Assembly (NCBI GenBank): GCA_028751875.1
Contig: CM054162.1
Location: 642,313 to 706,312 of the forward strand
Source: Rapana venosa
Lineage: Eukaryota > Mollusca > Gastropoda > Neogastropoda > Muricidae
Direction: 5' to 3'
Length of the DNA: 64,000 nucleotides
The notes below the pieces were generated by a model. That model was not told the origin of the DNA and did no database searches. It worked only from the letters and a program-made list of their open reading frames with translations. The position numbers and the translations under genes were made by a program. Shown here one piece after another: positions 23,433-35,997 of the stretch (its first letter is position 1; each line of letters begins with the position of its first letter).

Positions 23433-26255
23433 GGAAGTATACACTGACTGATAAAGATACACACAAGGAGACAAAAGTACACACTGACTGATAAAAGTAC
23501 ACACTGACTGATACAAGTACACACTGACTGATAAAAGTACACACTGGCTGATAAAAGAACACACTGGCTGATAAAAGTACACACAAGAAGACAAAAGTAG
23601 ACACTGGCTGATAAAAAAAAACACACAAGGAGACAAAAGTACACACTGACTGATAAAAGTACACACTGAATGATACAAGTACACACTGACTGATAAAAGT
23701 ACACACAAGGAGACAAAAGTACACACTGGCTGATAAAAGTACACACAAGAAGACAAAAGTACACACTGGCTGATAAAAGTACACACAAGGAGACAAAAGT
23801 ACACACTGACTGATAAAAGTACACACTGACTGATACAAGTACACACTTACTCATAAAAGTACTCACAAGGAGACAAAAGTACACACTGGCTGATAAAAGT
23901 ACACACAAGAAGACAAAAGTAGACACTGGCTGATAAAAGTACACACAAGGAGACAAAAGTACTAACTGACTGATAAAGTTGCACACTGACTGATAAAAGT
24001 ATACACAAGGAGACAAAAGTACACACTGACTGATAAAAGTACACACAAGAAGACAAAAGTACACACTGACTGATAAAAGTACACACAAGAAGACAAAAGT
24101 AGACACTGGCTGAAAAAAGTACACACAAGGAGACAAAAGAACACACTGACTGATACAAGTACACACTGACTGATAAAAGTACACACAAAGAGACAAAAGT
24201 ACACACTGACTGATAAAAGTACACACTGACTGATAAAAGTACACACTGGCTGATAAAAGTAGACACAAGGAGACAAAAGTACACACTGACTGATAAAAGT
24301 ACACACAAGAAGACAAAAGTAGACACTGGCTGAAAAAAGTACACACAAGGAACAAAGAACACACTGACTGATACAAGTACACACTGAAATGATAAAAGTA
24401 CACACTGATGATAAAAGTACACACTGGCTGATGAAAAATACACACAAGGAAAAAAAGTACACACTGTCTGATAAAAGTACACACAAGGAGAAAAAAAGTT
24501 GTACACTGGCTGATAAAAGTACACACAAGGAGACAAAAGTACACACTGGCTGATAAAAGTACACACAAGGAGATAAAAGTACACACTGGCTGATAAAAGT
24601 ACATACTGACTGATAAAAGTACACACTGGCTGATAAAAATACACCATGGCTGATAAAAGTACACACAAGCACACAAAAGTACACACTGATTGATAAAAGT
24701 ACACACAAGGAGATAAAAGTACACACTGGCTGATAAAAGTACACACTGACTGATAAAAGTACAATTAGCTGATAAAAGTACAACCTTGCTGATAAAAGTA
24801 CACACAAGGAGACAAAAGTACACACTGGCTGATAAAAGTACACACTGACTGATAAAAGTACACACTGGCTGATAAAAGTACACACAATGAGACAAAAGTA
24901 CACACTAGCTGATAAAAGTACACACAAGGAGACAAAAGTACACACTGGCTGATAAAAGAAAACATTGACTGATAAAAGTACACACAAGGAGACAAAAGTA
25001 CACACTGGCCGATAAAAGTACACACAAAGAGACAAAAGTACACACTGGCTGAAAAAAGTACACACAAGGAGACAAAAGTACACACTGGCTGATAAAATTA
25101 CACACTGACTGATAAAAGTACACACTGACTGTAAAAGTACACACTGACTGATAAAAGTACAACGCACTATAAAAATACACACTGACTGATAAAAGTACAA
25201 ACAAGGAGATAAAAGTACACACTGGACTGATAAAAGTACACACTGGCTGATAAAAGTACACAAATTGCTGAAAAAATACACTGGCATGATAAAAGTACAC
25301 ACTGACTGATAAAATACACACAAAGAGAAAAAGTACACACTGGCTGATAAAAGTATACACTGACTGATAAAAGTACACACAAGTAGATAAAAGACACACT
25401 GAATGATAAAAGTACACACTGACTGATAAAAGTCCCACACACTGGCTGATAAAAGTCACACCTGGCTGCAAAAGTACACACTGGCTGATAAAAGTACACA
25501 CTATCTGATAAAACTACACACTGACTGACAAAAGCACACGCAAGGAGACAAAAGTACACACTGACTGACAAAAGATTACACAAGGAGACAAAAGTACACA
25601 CTGGCTGATAGAAGTACACACAATGAGGTAAAAGTACACACTGCTGATACAAGTCACACACTGTGCTGATAAAAGTACAACAAGGAGGGAAAAGTACACA
25701 CTGCTGATAAAAGTACACACTGACTGATAAAAGTACACACAAGGAAAAAATACACACTAGCTGATAAAAGTAAACACTGGCTGATAAAAGTACACAAAAG
25801 GAGACAAAGTTACACACTGGCTGATAAAAGTACACACTGGCTGATAAAAGTACACACTGACTGATAAAAGTACACACTGGCTGATAAAAGTACACACTGA
25901 CTGATAAAAGTACACACTGGCTGATAAAAGTACACACTGACTGATAAAAGTACACACAATGAGACAAAAGCACACACTAGCTGATAAAAGTACACAGAGA
26001 GACAAAAGTACACACTGACTGATAAAAGTACACACAAGGAGATAAAAGTACACACTGGCTGATACAAGTACACACAAGGAGATAGAAGTACACACTCGTT
26101 GATAAAAGTACACACAAGGAGATAAAAGTACACACTGGCTGATAAAAGTACACACTGGCTGATAAAAGTACACACTGACTGTTAAAAGTACACACTGGCT
26201 GATAAAAGTACACACAAGGAGACAAAAGCACACACTGTCTGATAACAGTACACAC
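23433..26255. repeat. 20-bp satellite, copy A
   Basis: Roughly 140 tandem copies of a 20-bp unit in two main forms, acacactgactgataaaagt and acacacaaggagacaaaagt, interleaved. Indels are more frequent here (24,350-25,700) than in copy B. The minus strand is almost free of stop codons in every frame, giving long artefactual frames with a 20-residue period. Confidence 0.97.
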
Positions 26256-26289
26256 TGGATGATAATTTATATACTGGGAGATAAATTAC

Positions 26290-26803
26290 TTACTAGATGA
26301 GAACGTACCACTGGATGAGAATGTGCCACTGGATGAGAATGTGCCACTGGATGAGAATGTGCCACTGGATGAGAATGTGCCACTGGATGAGAATGTACCA
26401 CTGGATGAGAATGTGCCACTGGATGAGAATATGCCACTGATAGAATGTGCCACTGAATAGAATGTGCCACTGGATGAGAAGTGCCACTGATGAGAATGTG
26501 CCACTTGATAAGAATGTGCCACTGGATAAGAATGTGCCACTGAATTAGAATGTGCCACTGGATAAGAATGTGCCACTGAAATAGAATGTGCCACTGGATG
26601 AGAATGTGCCACTGGATGAGAATGTGCCACTGAATTAGAATGTGCCACTGGATGAGAATGTGCCACTGGATGAGAATGTGCCACTGAATTAGAATGTGCC
26701 ACTGGATGAGAATGTGCCACTGGATAAGAATGTGCCACTGGATAAGAATGTGCCACTGGATAAGAATGTGCCACTGGATAAGAATGTGCCACTGGATAAG
26801 AAA
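26290..26803. repeat. 18-bp satellite, copy A
   Basis: Nearly 30 copies of an 18-bp unit, ccactggatgagaatgtg. Because 18 is divisible by three, frames through it repeat every six residues (IQWHIL-type). These are not genes. Confidence 0.96.
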
Positions 26804-26828
26804 AGTCAAGACAGGAAGAGAAACAAAT

Positions 26829-27066
26829 ACATACACGCGCACACGCACGTACGCACGCACGCCCCTATACAGACAGAGAGACACACACAAACACATACAG
26901 ACACACAGACACACAGATACAGACACACACACACACACACACACAACACACAACACACACACACACACACACACAACACACACACACACACGTACACAAA
27001 CACACACACATGCGCAGCAAACACACACACATACACACACAAACACACACACACACACACACACAG
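26829..27066. repeat. (CA)n-rich microsatellite, copy A
   Basis: CA-rich tract with cgcacgcac, cagacacac and acaaacac variants, counterpart of 61,660-61,880. Confidence 0.95.
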
Positions 27067-27335
27067 TAAGCAGAACATCTTGAGGACAGGTTAAATCCTG
27101 TTCCGCTTTTCGTAAGAGTAGGCCATTGTGTGCTGGTGGGAACAGATGACAGAATTTACAAAACCGCATACATTCGGGGAATAGATGTGAAAAGCACATA
27201 CGTGCTTATTCCATAATCCTCGATATAAAATAATTAAAAAATAAAATAAAAATAAGCTGAGATACTGTCTCCTTTTCCAAGAGACAGCGAAAACACCAAA
27301 GTCTGTACAGTCAGAGTAGAATGAAATGAACATCT
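27067..27335. other. conserved low-copy spacer, copy A
   Basis: Nearly identical to 61,881-62,130. Its features are AT-rich runs (ataaaataaaaa) near 27,230; no gene seen. Confidence 0.5.
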
Positions 27336-27768
27336 TACTCTGAATAATCAGTGTTCCACTGTGTCTGTCTGAAAACAACTCTGAATAATCCTTGTTCCAC
27401 TGTGTCTGTCTAAAGACAACTCTGAATAATCCTTGTTCCACTGTGTCTTTCTAAAGACAACTCTGAATAATCATTGTTCCACTGTGTCTGTCTAAAGACA
27501 ACTCTGAATAATCATTGTTCCACTGTGTCTTTCTAAAGACAACTCTGAATAATCATTGTTCCACTGTGTCTGTCTGAAGACAACTCTGAATAATCATTGT
27601 TCCACTGTGTCTGTCTAAAGACAACTCTGAATAATCATTGTTCCAGTGTGTCTGTCTAAAGACAACTCTGAATAATCAGTGTTCCACTGTGTCTGTCTAA
27701 AGACAACTCTGAATAATCATTGTTCCAGTGTGTCTGTCTAAAGACAACTCTGAATAATCATTGTTCCA
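27336..27768. repeat. 41-bp satellite, copy A
   Basis: About 10.5 copies of a 41-bp unit containing tgtgtctgtctaaagacaac and tctgaataatcattgttcca. Each unit holds the short inverted repeat TGTCT-AA-AGACA. It abuts the 5'-truncated end of a CR1-like element. Confidence 0.96.
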
Positions 27769-29361
27769 CCACCTTCTCTCCAACAGTCTCCTTCCTGCGT
27801 TTCAGTCTGCCTATCGCGTCAACTAACACACTGAAAAATGCCCTTGCCCACACTCTATAAACACACTCTCTAACTCGCTTCTGCGTCAGGGAAAATTCTC
27901 ACTCCTTCTTTACTCGCTCTACTCGAAATTATCTGCAGCCTCTTATGTACACTAATCTGACCACTCTATTCTTCTCTCCCGTCAAAAAAAAACATTTGGT
28001 GTTACTGGTACAGCCCTTACCTGGTTTAGTTCATACTTTACTGACCGATTCTAGATAGTCACAAAAAACAAGATTCAGTCAGTACCGCCAGATTGGAATG
28101 TGGAGTTCCTCAGGGATCTGTTCTGGGCCCTGTTCTTTTCAGCCTCTACACTGCTCCACTGTCACACATAATTAACCGCCATCAGATCAACCATCATTTT
28201 TATGCAGATGACTCTCAGATTCTAAGCAGCGACAGTCCGGAAGTCGGCCTTCTCTCCTGACAAATATGGCCCACTGCTTTCAAGATATACAAAATTGGAT
28301 GATACAGAACAAATTACAGCTAAATGCAGATAAAACGGAAACCATACTGTAGGGACCAAACACAAACTCTGTTCCATCACAATAGCTTCAATACAACTTG
28401 GCAATGCATCAGTCCCTTTATCCACTGCTGTGAAGTATCTAGGGGTCATTATTGACAACACACTCTCTATGCAAAAATTCATCACCCAGACCTGCCAGTC
28501 ATGCTACTATCAATTACGGCGTATTAGTGCAATTCGAAACTACTTGTCCACAGATGCAACATCCAAACTTGTTGCGTCTCTCATTCTTTCACGTCTGGAC
28601 TATTGCAATTCTCTGTTGGCTGGTCTGCCAGCATCATCAATCCAATCCCTTCAACGTATACAAAACTCTGCAGCTCGACTAATCCTCAGAAAGAAAAAAA
28701 TATGAGCATATTACCCCTCTCTTGCAATCTCTCCACTGGCTGCCTGTGCTACAGAGAGTAAACTATAAGATCAGTACCCTCTGTTACAAATGTCTCCACA
28801 AAACAGCACCCGCCTACCTCTGTGAATGTCTTCACTTGTACACTCCTCGTTCTCTCCGGTCTGCTGCAGATACCTTGACCTTACAAATACCTAGATTCCA
28901 CCAATCCACCATCGGCCGTCGCTCTTTCTCAATTTCTGGTCCATTGACGTGGAATCATTTCCCTCTCTCTCTCCGCCAAAAGCCTTCTTATGACACTTTT
29001 AAACCCAGTCTCAAGACATATATTTAAAAACCTAAGATTTTTCTCTCCTGTTCATCCATAGGTTTTCCCTGCCTTCAACAGCCAAGATTCTATTGCCCTC
29101 CCAGGGTGTGTGACCTCTTCGTGCGTGGCGTGCGTGCGTGTGTGTGTGTGTGGGGTGTGTGTGGGGTTTTTGTTGTGTGTGGGGGTGTGTGTGTGTTGTG
29201 TGTTGTTGGGTGTGTGTGTGTGGTGTGTTGTGCGCGTGCACATTTGGACTTGAGGGAACTATAACTTGTTATGGTTGTATGACTGTGTAAGAATGAGTTG
29301 AGTGCAAGCGTTTTTTATTTGTCTCTGCAAAAATATAGCGTTATATAAATTATATTTACTA

Positions 29362-29392
<31 letters not shown>

Positions 29393-29398
29393 ATTTTT
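27769..29398 (+). mobile_element. CR1/L2-like LINE (family alpha), sense, copy A
   Basis: 5'-truncated LINE. It starts inside the RT at a segment equivalent to LLSNSLLPAFQSAYRV (27,780s) and retains the active-site codons for YADD (28,201-28,212). LGVIIDNTLSMQKFITQ lies at 28,440 onward and the C-terminal QSLHWLPVLQRVNYKIS and CLHKTAPAYLCECLHLY at 28,722-29,027. A premature TAG at 28,052-28,054 and frameshifts make it a pseudogene. The 3' UTR has an internal GT tract (29,135-29,235), then gagtgcaagcg, tatagcgttatataaat and an ATT tail ending near 29,395. Confidence 0.93.
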
Positions 29399-29399
29399 T

Positions 29400-29918
29400 C
29401 TAGGTTCCGCAAAGAGACACTAAATTTCACCAAAGTTTCATGACACCCTCTGCCTCTGTTGGAGTGAAGGTGAAGTCCCACAGCCCATGAGGGATGCTAT
29501 CCTCATCACGCTATACACAAACAAAGGTGACAGAAGTGTTTGGGCAATAACTATCCCGGCATATTCCTCCTCAGCATTTTTGGGTAAAGTCTTTGCACGA
29601 GTAGTGCTGAAGAGGCCTTAGGTACCTGCAGAGCAAGTCTTCCCTGAATCGCAGTGTGGTTTCTGAGCCAGCAGATCCACTATACACTAGACACGATCTT
29701 CTCCCTCAAACAACTTCAGGAGAAATGTAGGGAGCAAAGGCAGCCACTCTTCATTGCCTTCATACGCCTCACAAAGGCTTTCGATCCGGTCTCAAGGGAT
29801 GGCCTCTTTAAGAATCTTCCCAAGATCGGATGTGCGCCCAAACTTCTCAGCATCATGACATCCTTCCCCAAAACACCTGACAGCCCCTGTCAGAAGATGA
29901 GGCCAATATCAGCTGCCT
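29400..29918 (+). pseudogene. non-LTR reverse transcriptase fragment, different family
   Basis: Directly after the ATT tail come RT core remnants in shifting frames: MRDAILITLYTNKGDRS, then FLGKVFARVVLKR, then the 29,654-29,992 frame with FSLKQLQEKCREQRQPLFIA and TKAFDPVSRDGLFKNL. This covers RT motifs 1 to 3, including the first catalytic Asp region. It ends in a CA-rich tract, so the palm's second half is missing. It is unrelated in detail to the CR1-like copies and has no counterpart in copy B within the window, which ends first. Confidence 0.85.
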
Positions 29919-30598
29919 TCACACACACACAACACACACACACACACACAACACACACACACACACACACACACACAAAACCCCACACATAATACACACA
30001 AAAACATACATACATACATACATCATCAAATACAAATATACATAACATACATACATAAAATACGTAACATCATGCACACAAAAAAAAACACCCCGCAACA
30101 CAACTAACACAACAACAACACACACCCACACACACAGACAAAAGCGCCTGCTCCACGCATTACCTAAATACTCGTGTGCATATATGCACACATATTTTAA
30201 ACAGCATGCACTATAGCTCATTCACATTCGCACAAAACACCGCACCACACACACACACACACAACAACACACCACCACACACACACACTACACACACAAC
30301 ACACACCACGCACACCACACAACCACACAGAAAACACACCCCGCAAACACACAACACAACACACACACACAACCCCCACAACCACACACAAACACACACG
30401 TCCCTCTCTCCACCACACACACCCCACACACAACACACCACACACACGATTTTAAAGAATAAAATGAAATAAAATGAAAACAAAAAAAACACACCACAAA
30501 ACACACACCACACACCCACACACACACACACACACTACAAAAATACACACACCACACACACAACCACACACACAAAACACACACACACAAACACACAC
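29919..30598. repeat. degenerate CA-rich DNA
   Basis: Long stretch of cacaca, cacacc and acaacac with short unique islands (about 30,150-30,240 and 30,445-30,480). Coding frames here are Thr/His- or Cys/Val-rich by-products. Confidence 0.9.
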
Positions 30599-31000
30599 CC
30601 GCTGGCGGGGCGCGCATAGAGGGGGGCTTGTTGCCTGTGTCTCCTGTGTCGTCTAGCTGTGCCGTGTGTCTTCTGCCGCTGTGCTCTCTGACCCCTTTCC
30701 CTGACCCGCTGCTGGATCGACCTTTCAGGACAACGTTACTCTCATTTAAACCCTCCCAATTCTCCCTGACCCAATGAGTCAAGTCGTTAAATCGCTACAG
30801 GAGGTAGTAAAAATGCAGGAACAGAACAGAACAGAACAAAAATAAAAGAAAAAGCGCTGGTTTCAAGCGTTTCGTTTCTTCAGTATGTGTGGGATTGGCT
30901 GTCTTGACATAGTGGTTGATTAGGGAGCTTGCGTTACCTCTGGCCTGTTTTGGCTTTTGAAGGTGTGTGTGTGTTGTATGTGTGTATGTGGGGGTGTTTG
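30599..31000. other. low-copy DNA at contig end
   Basis: GC-richer sequence to the end of contig 1, with an aacagaacag run near 30,820 and a GT tract near 30,965. No gene recognised. Confidence 0.5.
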
Positions 31001-31500
31001 NNNNNNNNNNNNNNNNNNNNNNNNNNNNNNNNNNNNNNNNNNNNNNNNNNNNNNNNNNNNNNNNNNNNNNNNNNNNNNNNNNNNNNNNNNNNNNNNNNNN
31101 NNNNNNNNNNNNNNNNNNNNNNNNNNNNNNNNNNNNNNNNNNNNNNNNNNNNNNNNNNNNNNNNNNNNNNNNNNNNNNNNNNNNNNNNNNNNNNNNNNNN
31201 NNNNNNNNNNNNNNNNNNNNNNNNNNNNNNNNNNNNNNNNNNNNNNNNNNNNNNNNNNNNNNNNNNNNNNNNNNNNNNNNNNNNNNNNNNNNNNNNNNNN
31301 NNNNNNNNNNNNNNNNNNNNNNNNNNNNNNNNNNNNNNNNNNNNNNNNNNNNNNNNNNNNNNNNNNNNNNNNNNNNNNNNNNNNNNNNNNNNNNNNNNNN
31401 NNNNNNNNNNNNNNNNNNNNNNNNNNNNNNNNNNNNNNNNNNNNNNNNNNNNNNNNNNNNNNNNNNNNNNNNNNNNNNNNNNNNNNNNNNNNNNNNNNNN
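31001..31500. other. assembly gap (500 N)
   Basis: Exactly 500 unknown bases. The round length marks a scaffold gap of unknown true size. Translations across it are meaningless. Confidence 0.99.
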
Positions 31501-31789
31501 GAGAACTACCAGACAGTGCTGCAAGCAATGTCAGCTGACATCCAGCTGTAGTGCACCAAGAAGAGATGACAAGCGCTAGGAAGAAATGTAACAGATTATC
31601 TACAGGAACTACAAGTGGAAAAAAATGGCCCAAACAAGAGGTAACTTAGACATACTGGAGGGCGTCTCCACAGAGAGACAATTCTCTGATTCTTTGGCAT
31701 CATCTCATCACTCTGAGTGCAAGGAGAGCCCTTGGGACACCGGTGGTTGGCAACAATAGTAAATACAATGAACAAGGCTCTGAAGACAC

Positions 31790-31820
31790 CACACCACACA
31801 CCACACACACACACACACTT

Positions 31821-31912
<92 letters not shown>

Positions 31913-31935
31913 ACTCCACACACACACACACACAC
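31790..31935. repeat. (CA)n microsatellite, copy B
   Basis: CA tract with a few TT and AA interruptions, counterpart of 8,858-8,978. The flanking 31,501-31,789 aligns with 8,617-8,857 and holds no gene. Confidence 0.95.
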
Positions 31936-32094
31936 GTGGACAGAGGACGACTTTGTCAGGGTACACAGGGTGGAACAGTATGAGGATGGACAGCCATGTC
32001 CACAGTGATAGCTTGGATCAAACAGGGGAAAGACAAAGTTGCAAGTCATTAAACAGAAACAAGAGACACCCCCCCCCCCCTAGAGTAAAGAAAT

Positions 32095-32290
32095 CAGTGT
32101 GTGTCAACGTGGCAATAAAACAGTATGGACATAGGGACAACAAGCTGAACTAAAGTTGACATAGGGCAACAAGCTTGAACACCACAGTCTGGAAATAGGG
32201 GACAACACGCTGAACAAAACAGTCTGACTAGGGAAAACCATGCTGAACAAAACAGTCTTGTCATAGGACAACACTCTGAATATCAGTATG
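32095..32290. repeat. ~35-bp minisatellite, copy B, left part
   Basis: About five irregular units with acaagctgaac, cagtctgaca and atagggacaac. The array is interrupted at about 32,290 by the 3' ATT tail of an antisense LINE and resumes at 35,653. Confidence 0.88.
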
Positions 32291-35200
32291 ACATAATAAT
32301 AATATAATAATATATGGAATTATTAGCGATGAATCTTGTAAAAAAAAAAAACAAATCGTAAGCGCTTGCACTCAATCATTTATAGGCATGCAACTTCCTA
32401 AACATATAGAGCAAAGATTTCAAATCCATGTCGCGCGCACTTACGCTACGAAACACGCACGCAAACACACACACACACACACACACACACTCAATCACAC
32501 ACTCACACACACACCACACACTCGGAACAACACTTAGAAGGTGAAGATGCTGTTGAAAATTAGGGAAAGATATGTGGGGGGAAAGTCTCAGGTAGGAAAT
32601 AAGTGTGTTTTGAAGGCTGGTTTTGAAGGTATCAGTGAAGGCTTTTGGATGAAGTGTAAGGGCGAGGTCATTCCAGGTGGTATGGATACCAGAAACAGAG
32701 AAGGAGAGACGGCCAACAGTGGTTTGTTTGAAATCTGGGTGTTCAAAGGCACAAAGTATCTGCGGTCTGAACGAAGGGAACGGATGGATAGTGTTCAGGT
32801 GAGACTGTTACAGTGATTAGTGGGTGCAGATTTGTGGAGAATTTGAAACAGTGGGTATGGATTTTTACTCCAGTCTTGGTGTCGTCTGGCTACCTTTGGG
32901 TTGATGACGCGGCAAGTGTGGTGGGTTGGGTTATGTTGTTTCGTTACGTGTGGTACAGTGTGAGGCTGTGTCGTGGTGGCGGTGTTCGTGTCGGGAGTGT
33001 GATTGATGATGGTAGGCCAGCCAAAAGAGAATTACAGTTGTTTAAACGTTGTGAAAGAGATGAGAGACTGTGACAGCTTGGAAGTTGCCATCAGGGACAG
33101 ATACTTGAGAATCGCGCTTATGCGCTCGTAATTTGATGTAGCCAAGAATGGAGGTATGGGGTTGATGAATTTTTTCATTAGAGAGTTGTGTGTCAAGAAC
33201 TACTCCTAACATACTTCACTGAGTTGGACAAAGGAACTGAGTATTGCGATTCTATTGAAGTTTTTGTATAGAGGAAAGTTTATGTTGGTCCCTATGGAGC
33301 ATGGCTTCGGTTTTATCGGCTTTAAGTGTAACTTGTTCTGAGTTCATTCCAGTTTTTGAATGTTTGAAGGCTAGTTGACGACCATATTTGTTCAGGAGGG
33401 AAGGCAAGTCTTCACCCAGTATCGCTGAACTGAAGCTGAGTCATCATCGGCATAGACAATGATGAATCATAGGGTGGTTTGTTTCTTATATGTGGAGTGG
33501 AGCAGTGTAGAGATGTAAGAGAAAGGGGCACAGGACTGATCCCTCGGGACTCCACATTCCATTTTGACAGGTTTTGATTGAATTTTGCTACAATAACTTC
33601 TGGAACCGGTCTGTGAGGTATAAGTAAACCAGGTGAGGGCTGTGCCATTAATACCAAACGTATTTTGGAGCGAGAAAGAAGAATTTGAGTGATCTATGGT
33701 ATCAAAGGCTGGCAGATAAGTCAAGAAGAAGTGAGGATGGAGATTTTTCTGCATCAAAGCAACGTAGAAGTTGTATCTAATGTTTTGGACTAGGGTGGGT
33801 TTCGGTGCTGTGTGTTAGGGGCGATAGGCAGACTGAAAAGTGGATAGAAGATTCATTGGATGAAGGTGATGTTTGAACTGTTTGAGAACTACTTTTTCTA
33901 GTACTTTAGAGACAATAGTGTAAGTGTGAGTCAGCCTATATTCTTCAGAATTGTTGGGATCGAGGTCGTGCTTTTTCGAGAGGGTGTGACTATTGCTGTT
34001 TTAAGAGCTGATGGAAAATTTTCCTGACTGAAGGAGATGAGTTTACTATTTTAGTGATAATAGCACAAGTTTTGGAAAGGCTTTGTGAGAAAATGGAGAG
34101 GTATTGGGATCAAGGTCGCATGATTTTATAGTTCATTCTCCTTCAGATTGTCAGATTTCTTTTTCACTAGTGGATGAAGGATAAAGTGAGGTAGCCAGTG
34201 AATGGGGGTAGGAGGCGCAGGCTTGGAATTGAGTTTGATCAAGTCTGGTGCGTATGTTTCGAACTTTGTCTGAACAAGAAGGCAGAAAAAATGGATGGAA
34301 GTTCAGATCAGGCTGTGTGTTAGGCAGAGGGCGTGTTTTTGGCAGATCCAATAGGAGATTGAGGTGAGGGAAAAAAAGAGTTTTTATGGATTGTAGCACA
34401 GAGGATTTTGGGATTAGGAGTCTGTCTTTGTGTAATGGATTAAGAGTTTGACTTTGTTTATTTGTTTTCGGGAATAAAGCTTGTTTGTTGATTTCGGTTT
34501 TTTAGACTTCCGCCACTGCAGTTCTAGTTGACGGCGTTGCGCTTCCTATCAAGATGTCTTGTGTATATCATGGCGCACAGGTTGTCAGGGAGGAGGATGA
34601 TCAGTAGGAGGTGCATGCTCATAAAGCAGTGTGGCGGAAGAATAATGTTGTAGTGTTCAGAGAGGTCAGTGTGGTCAGAGGTTTGTGAAAAACGTTTGGA
34701 AGATTCTGGGAAGAGAAGGTATATGAATGTCTAAGGCATTAAGATTGCGACGCAGTAACATATTTCTTATTTCTGAGAGGTTTTTTGTGATGTTGAGATG
34801 GAAAAAGAATGGCGGAATGTTAGAATTGCAGTTAGTCGGTGACAGAAACAGATGTGACAAGATTGAATGATAGGCATTAGTAATCAGCCAGTCTAAAACT
34901 ATGTCCAGATCTGTGCGTTGCTTATTTACCCAGTTTGAGAGAGAGAATGGATTGGACAGAGAAAAGAGAAAGACGTTTGACATCTGGAGAAGACTGGTTG
35001 TCGATATGGAAGTTGAAGTCACCAAGAATTATAGTTTTGTGGGAGAGTTGCGGTAGTGGTCGTAGGAGTGGACTGGAATTCTTAGGTGAAAAAGAGAAGA
35101 TGTTTGGTTGTTTTTACGGCTGGGAGGTGGGTAGGTGGACGGTAAAAGGCACGCAGATAGAATAGATGTGGCCAGGTTGGTTGAGAATGATTTCGCTAAA

Positions 35201-35652
35201 CTTCCAAAAAGACTCATTTGAGAATTGAAGGTTGTGTCTTGAAAGAAAGAGATGGTTCCAAGATGTCTCTTGAGAATGGATGGCAATCCCACTCCTGTGA
35301 GAGTCGGGTGCAAGAAATGGGTTTTATATCCAGGAGGGAGTCAGCTGTTTTAATTTTAAGACTCATGGCCATGTGGTTTAAGCCAAGTTTCGGTTTGAGG
35401 AAGGTTTAAGTCAATGTTTTTTTCCAGAGTAGAAATCAGATATATGTAGTCGGCTTTTCCATTTGACAGACAGACTGCACATTGGAACAAACAATCTTGA
35501 AGGAGATCCTGAAGTGTGGAGAGTTGAAGATGATAGTGGTGAAGGTTTGGACCAAGCAGCAGAGGACGAAGGCGATGGTGGAGATGCGGCTAGCGGAAAG
35601 AAAGACAAGCGTTTGGATGGTGAATCAGGATAGAGATGGTGAAAGAACATTT
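32291..35652 (-). mobile_element. CR1/L2-like LINE (family beta), antisense insertion in copy B
   Basis: A 3.36-kb minus-strand element with parts in the expected order. It starts with an ATT tail at 32,291-32,325, ttagcgatgaatcttgtaaaa and aagcgcttgcactcaatca, then a CA tract (32,465-32,520; GT in the element's sense). RT remnants follow (WFTYTSQTGSRSY, MECGVPRDQS near 33,540). The 34,675-35,025 frame contains FHLNITKNLSEIRN, and endonuclease remnants lie upstream. TETWLKPHG (catalytic Glu motif) can be read near 35,370-35,400, and DFNFHIDNQSSPDVKRL near 34,970-35,020. Many indels break the frame. It lies inside the ~35-bp array and is absent from copy A at 9,570-9,605. Confidence 0.85.
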
Positions 35653-35762
35653 GAGGTCAACACGCTGACAAACAGTCTGAAATAGGGACACACGCTGAAC
35701 AAACAGTATGACATAGGGACAAAACACGCTGAACAAACAGTTGAATAGGGTCAACACGCAGG
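35653..35762. repeat. ~35-bp minisatellite, copy B, right part
   Basis: About three units with cacgctgaacaaacagt and gacatagggacaaa, continuing the array interrupted at 32,290. Confidence 0.88.
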
Positions 35763-35781
35763 CAGCAGGCTGCATGGTTGC

Positions 35782-35997
35782 TCAGGCCAGGAGAGTGGGG
35801 GAAACAAGGATGCGTTTTTCAGTAACGGGGGTCCGGGGGTTTGATGGGGTGGGGCGACCATTGCTTCCAGAACCAAAGAACATAGGCCCAGGTGACAGAG
35901 GACAGACAGCCAACAAGAAAAGAAGGATCATGACAGCAACACAGTGACATGACAGATGGTTGCTCTTCTTCATCTTGCGGATGTTCAGTAGGGTCAT
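35782..35997 (-). CDS. candidate signal-anchor exon or small ORF (low confidence)
   Basis: A 71-residue minus-strand frame starting MTLLNIRKMKKSNHLS (basic N-terminus), followed by a hydrophobic segment at roughly residues 18-34 (CVAVMILLFLLAVCPL) and a polar, Pro/Gly-rich tail containing GSGSNG and TPVTEKR. This layout is that of an uncleaved signal anchor or signal peptide. Copy A keeps a hydrophobic segment and the GSGSKG and TPVSEKR landmarks despite indels, with a net difference across the core that is a multiple of three. I recognise no family. It could be a first exon, but chance is not excluded. Confidence 0.3.
   Translation of the reverse strand: MTLLNIRKMKKSNHLSCHCVAVMILLFLLAVCPLSPGPMFFGSGSNGRPTPSNPRTPVTEKRILVSPTLLA

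Larger units (their letters stand above)
8617..29020. repeat. large duplicated block, copy A
   Basis: This whole interval has a colinear, same-strand counterpart at 31,501-64,000. Anchors include CA tracts at 8,858/31,790, ~35-bp arrays at 9,120/32,095, RT pseudogenes at 11,085/37,380, antisense CR1-like elements at 14,220/40,561, 31-bp satellites at 19,750/52,756, hairpin spacers at 23,171/57,061, 20-bp satellites at 23,433/57,318 and CR1-like elements with the same premature stop at 28,052/63,033. Copy A lacks four blocks present in copy B. Confidence 0.92.

Noticed and set aside
26267..27199. 310-residue minus-strand frame with six-residue repeats and Cys/Val stretch
   Set aside because: It crosses an 18-bp satellite and a CA tract; both keep frames open by composition. 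The same frame differs in copy B.
30920..31633. Several reading frames spanning the gap, consisting mostly of X
   Set aside because: They are translations of 500 N; no sequence evidence.
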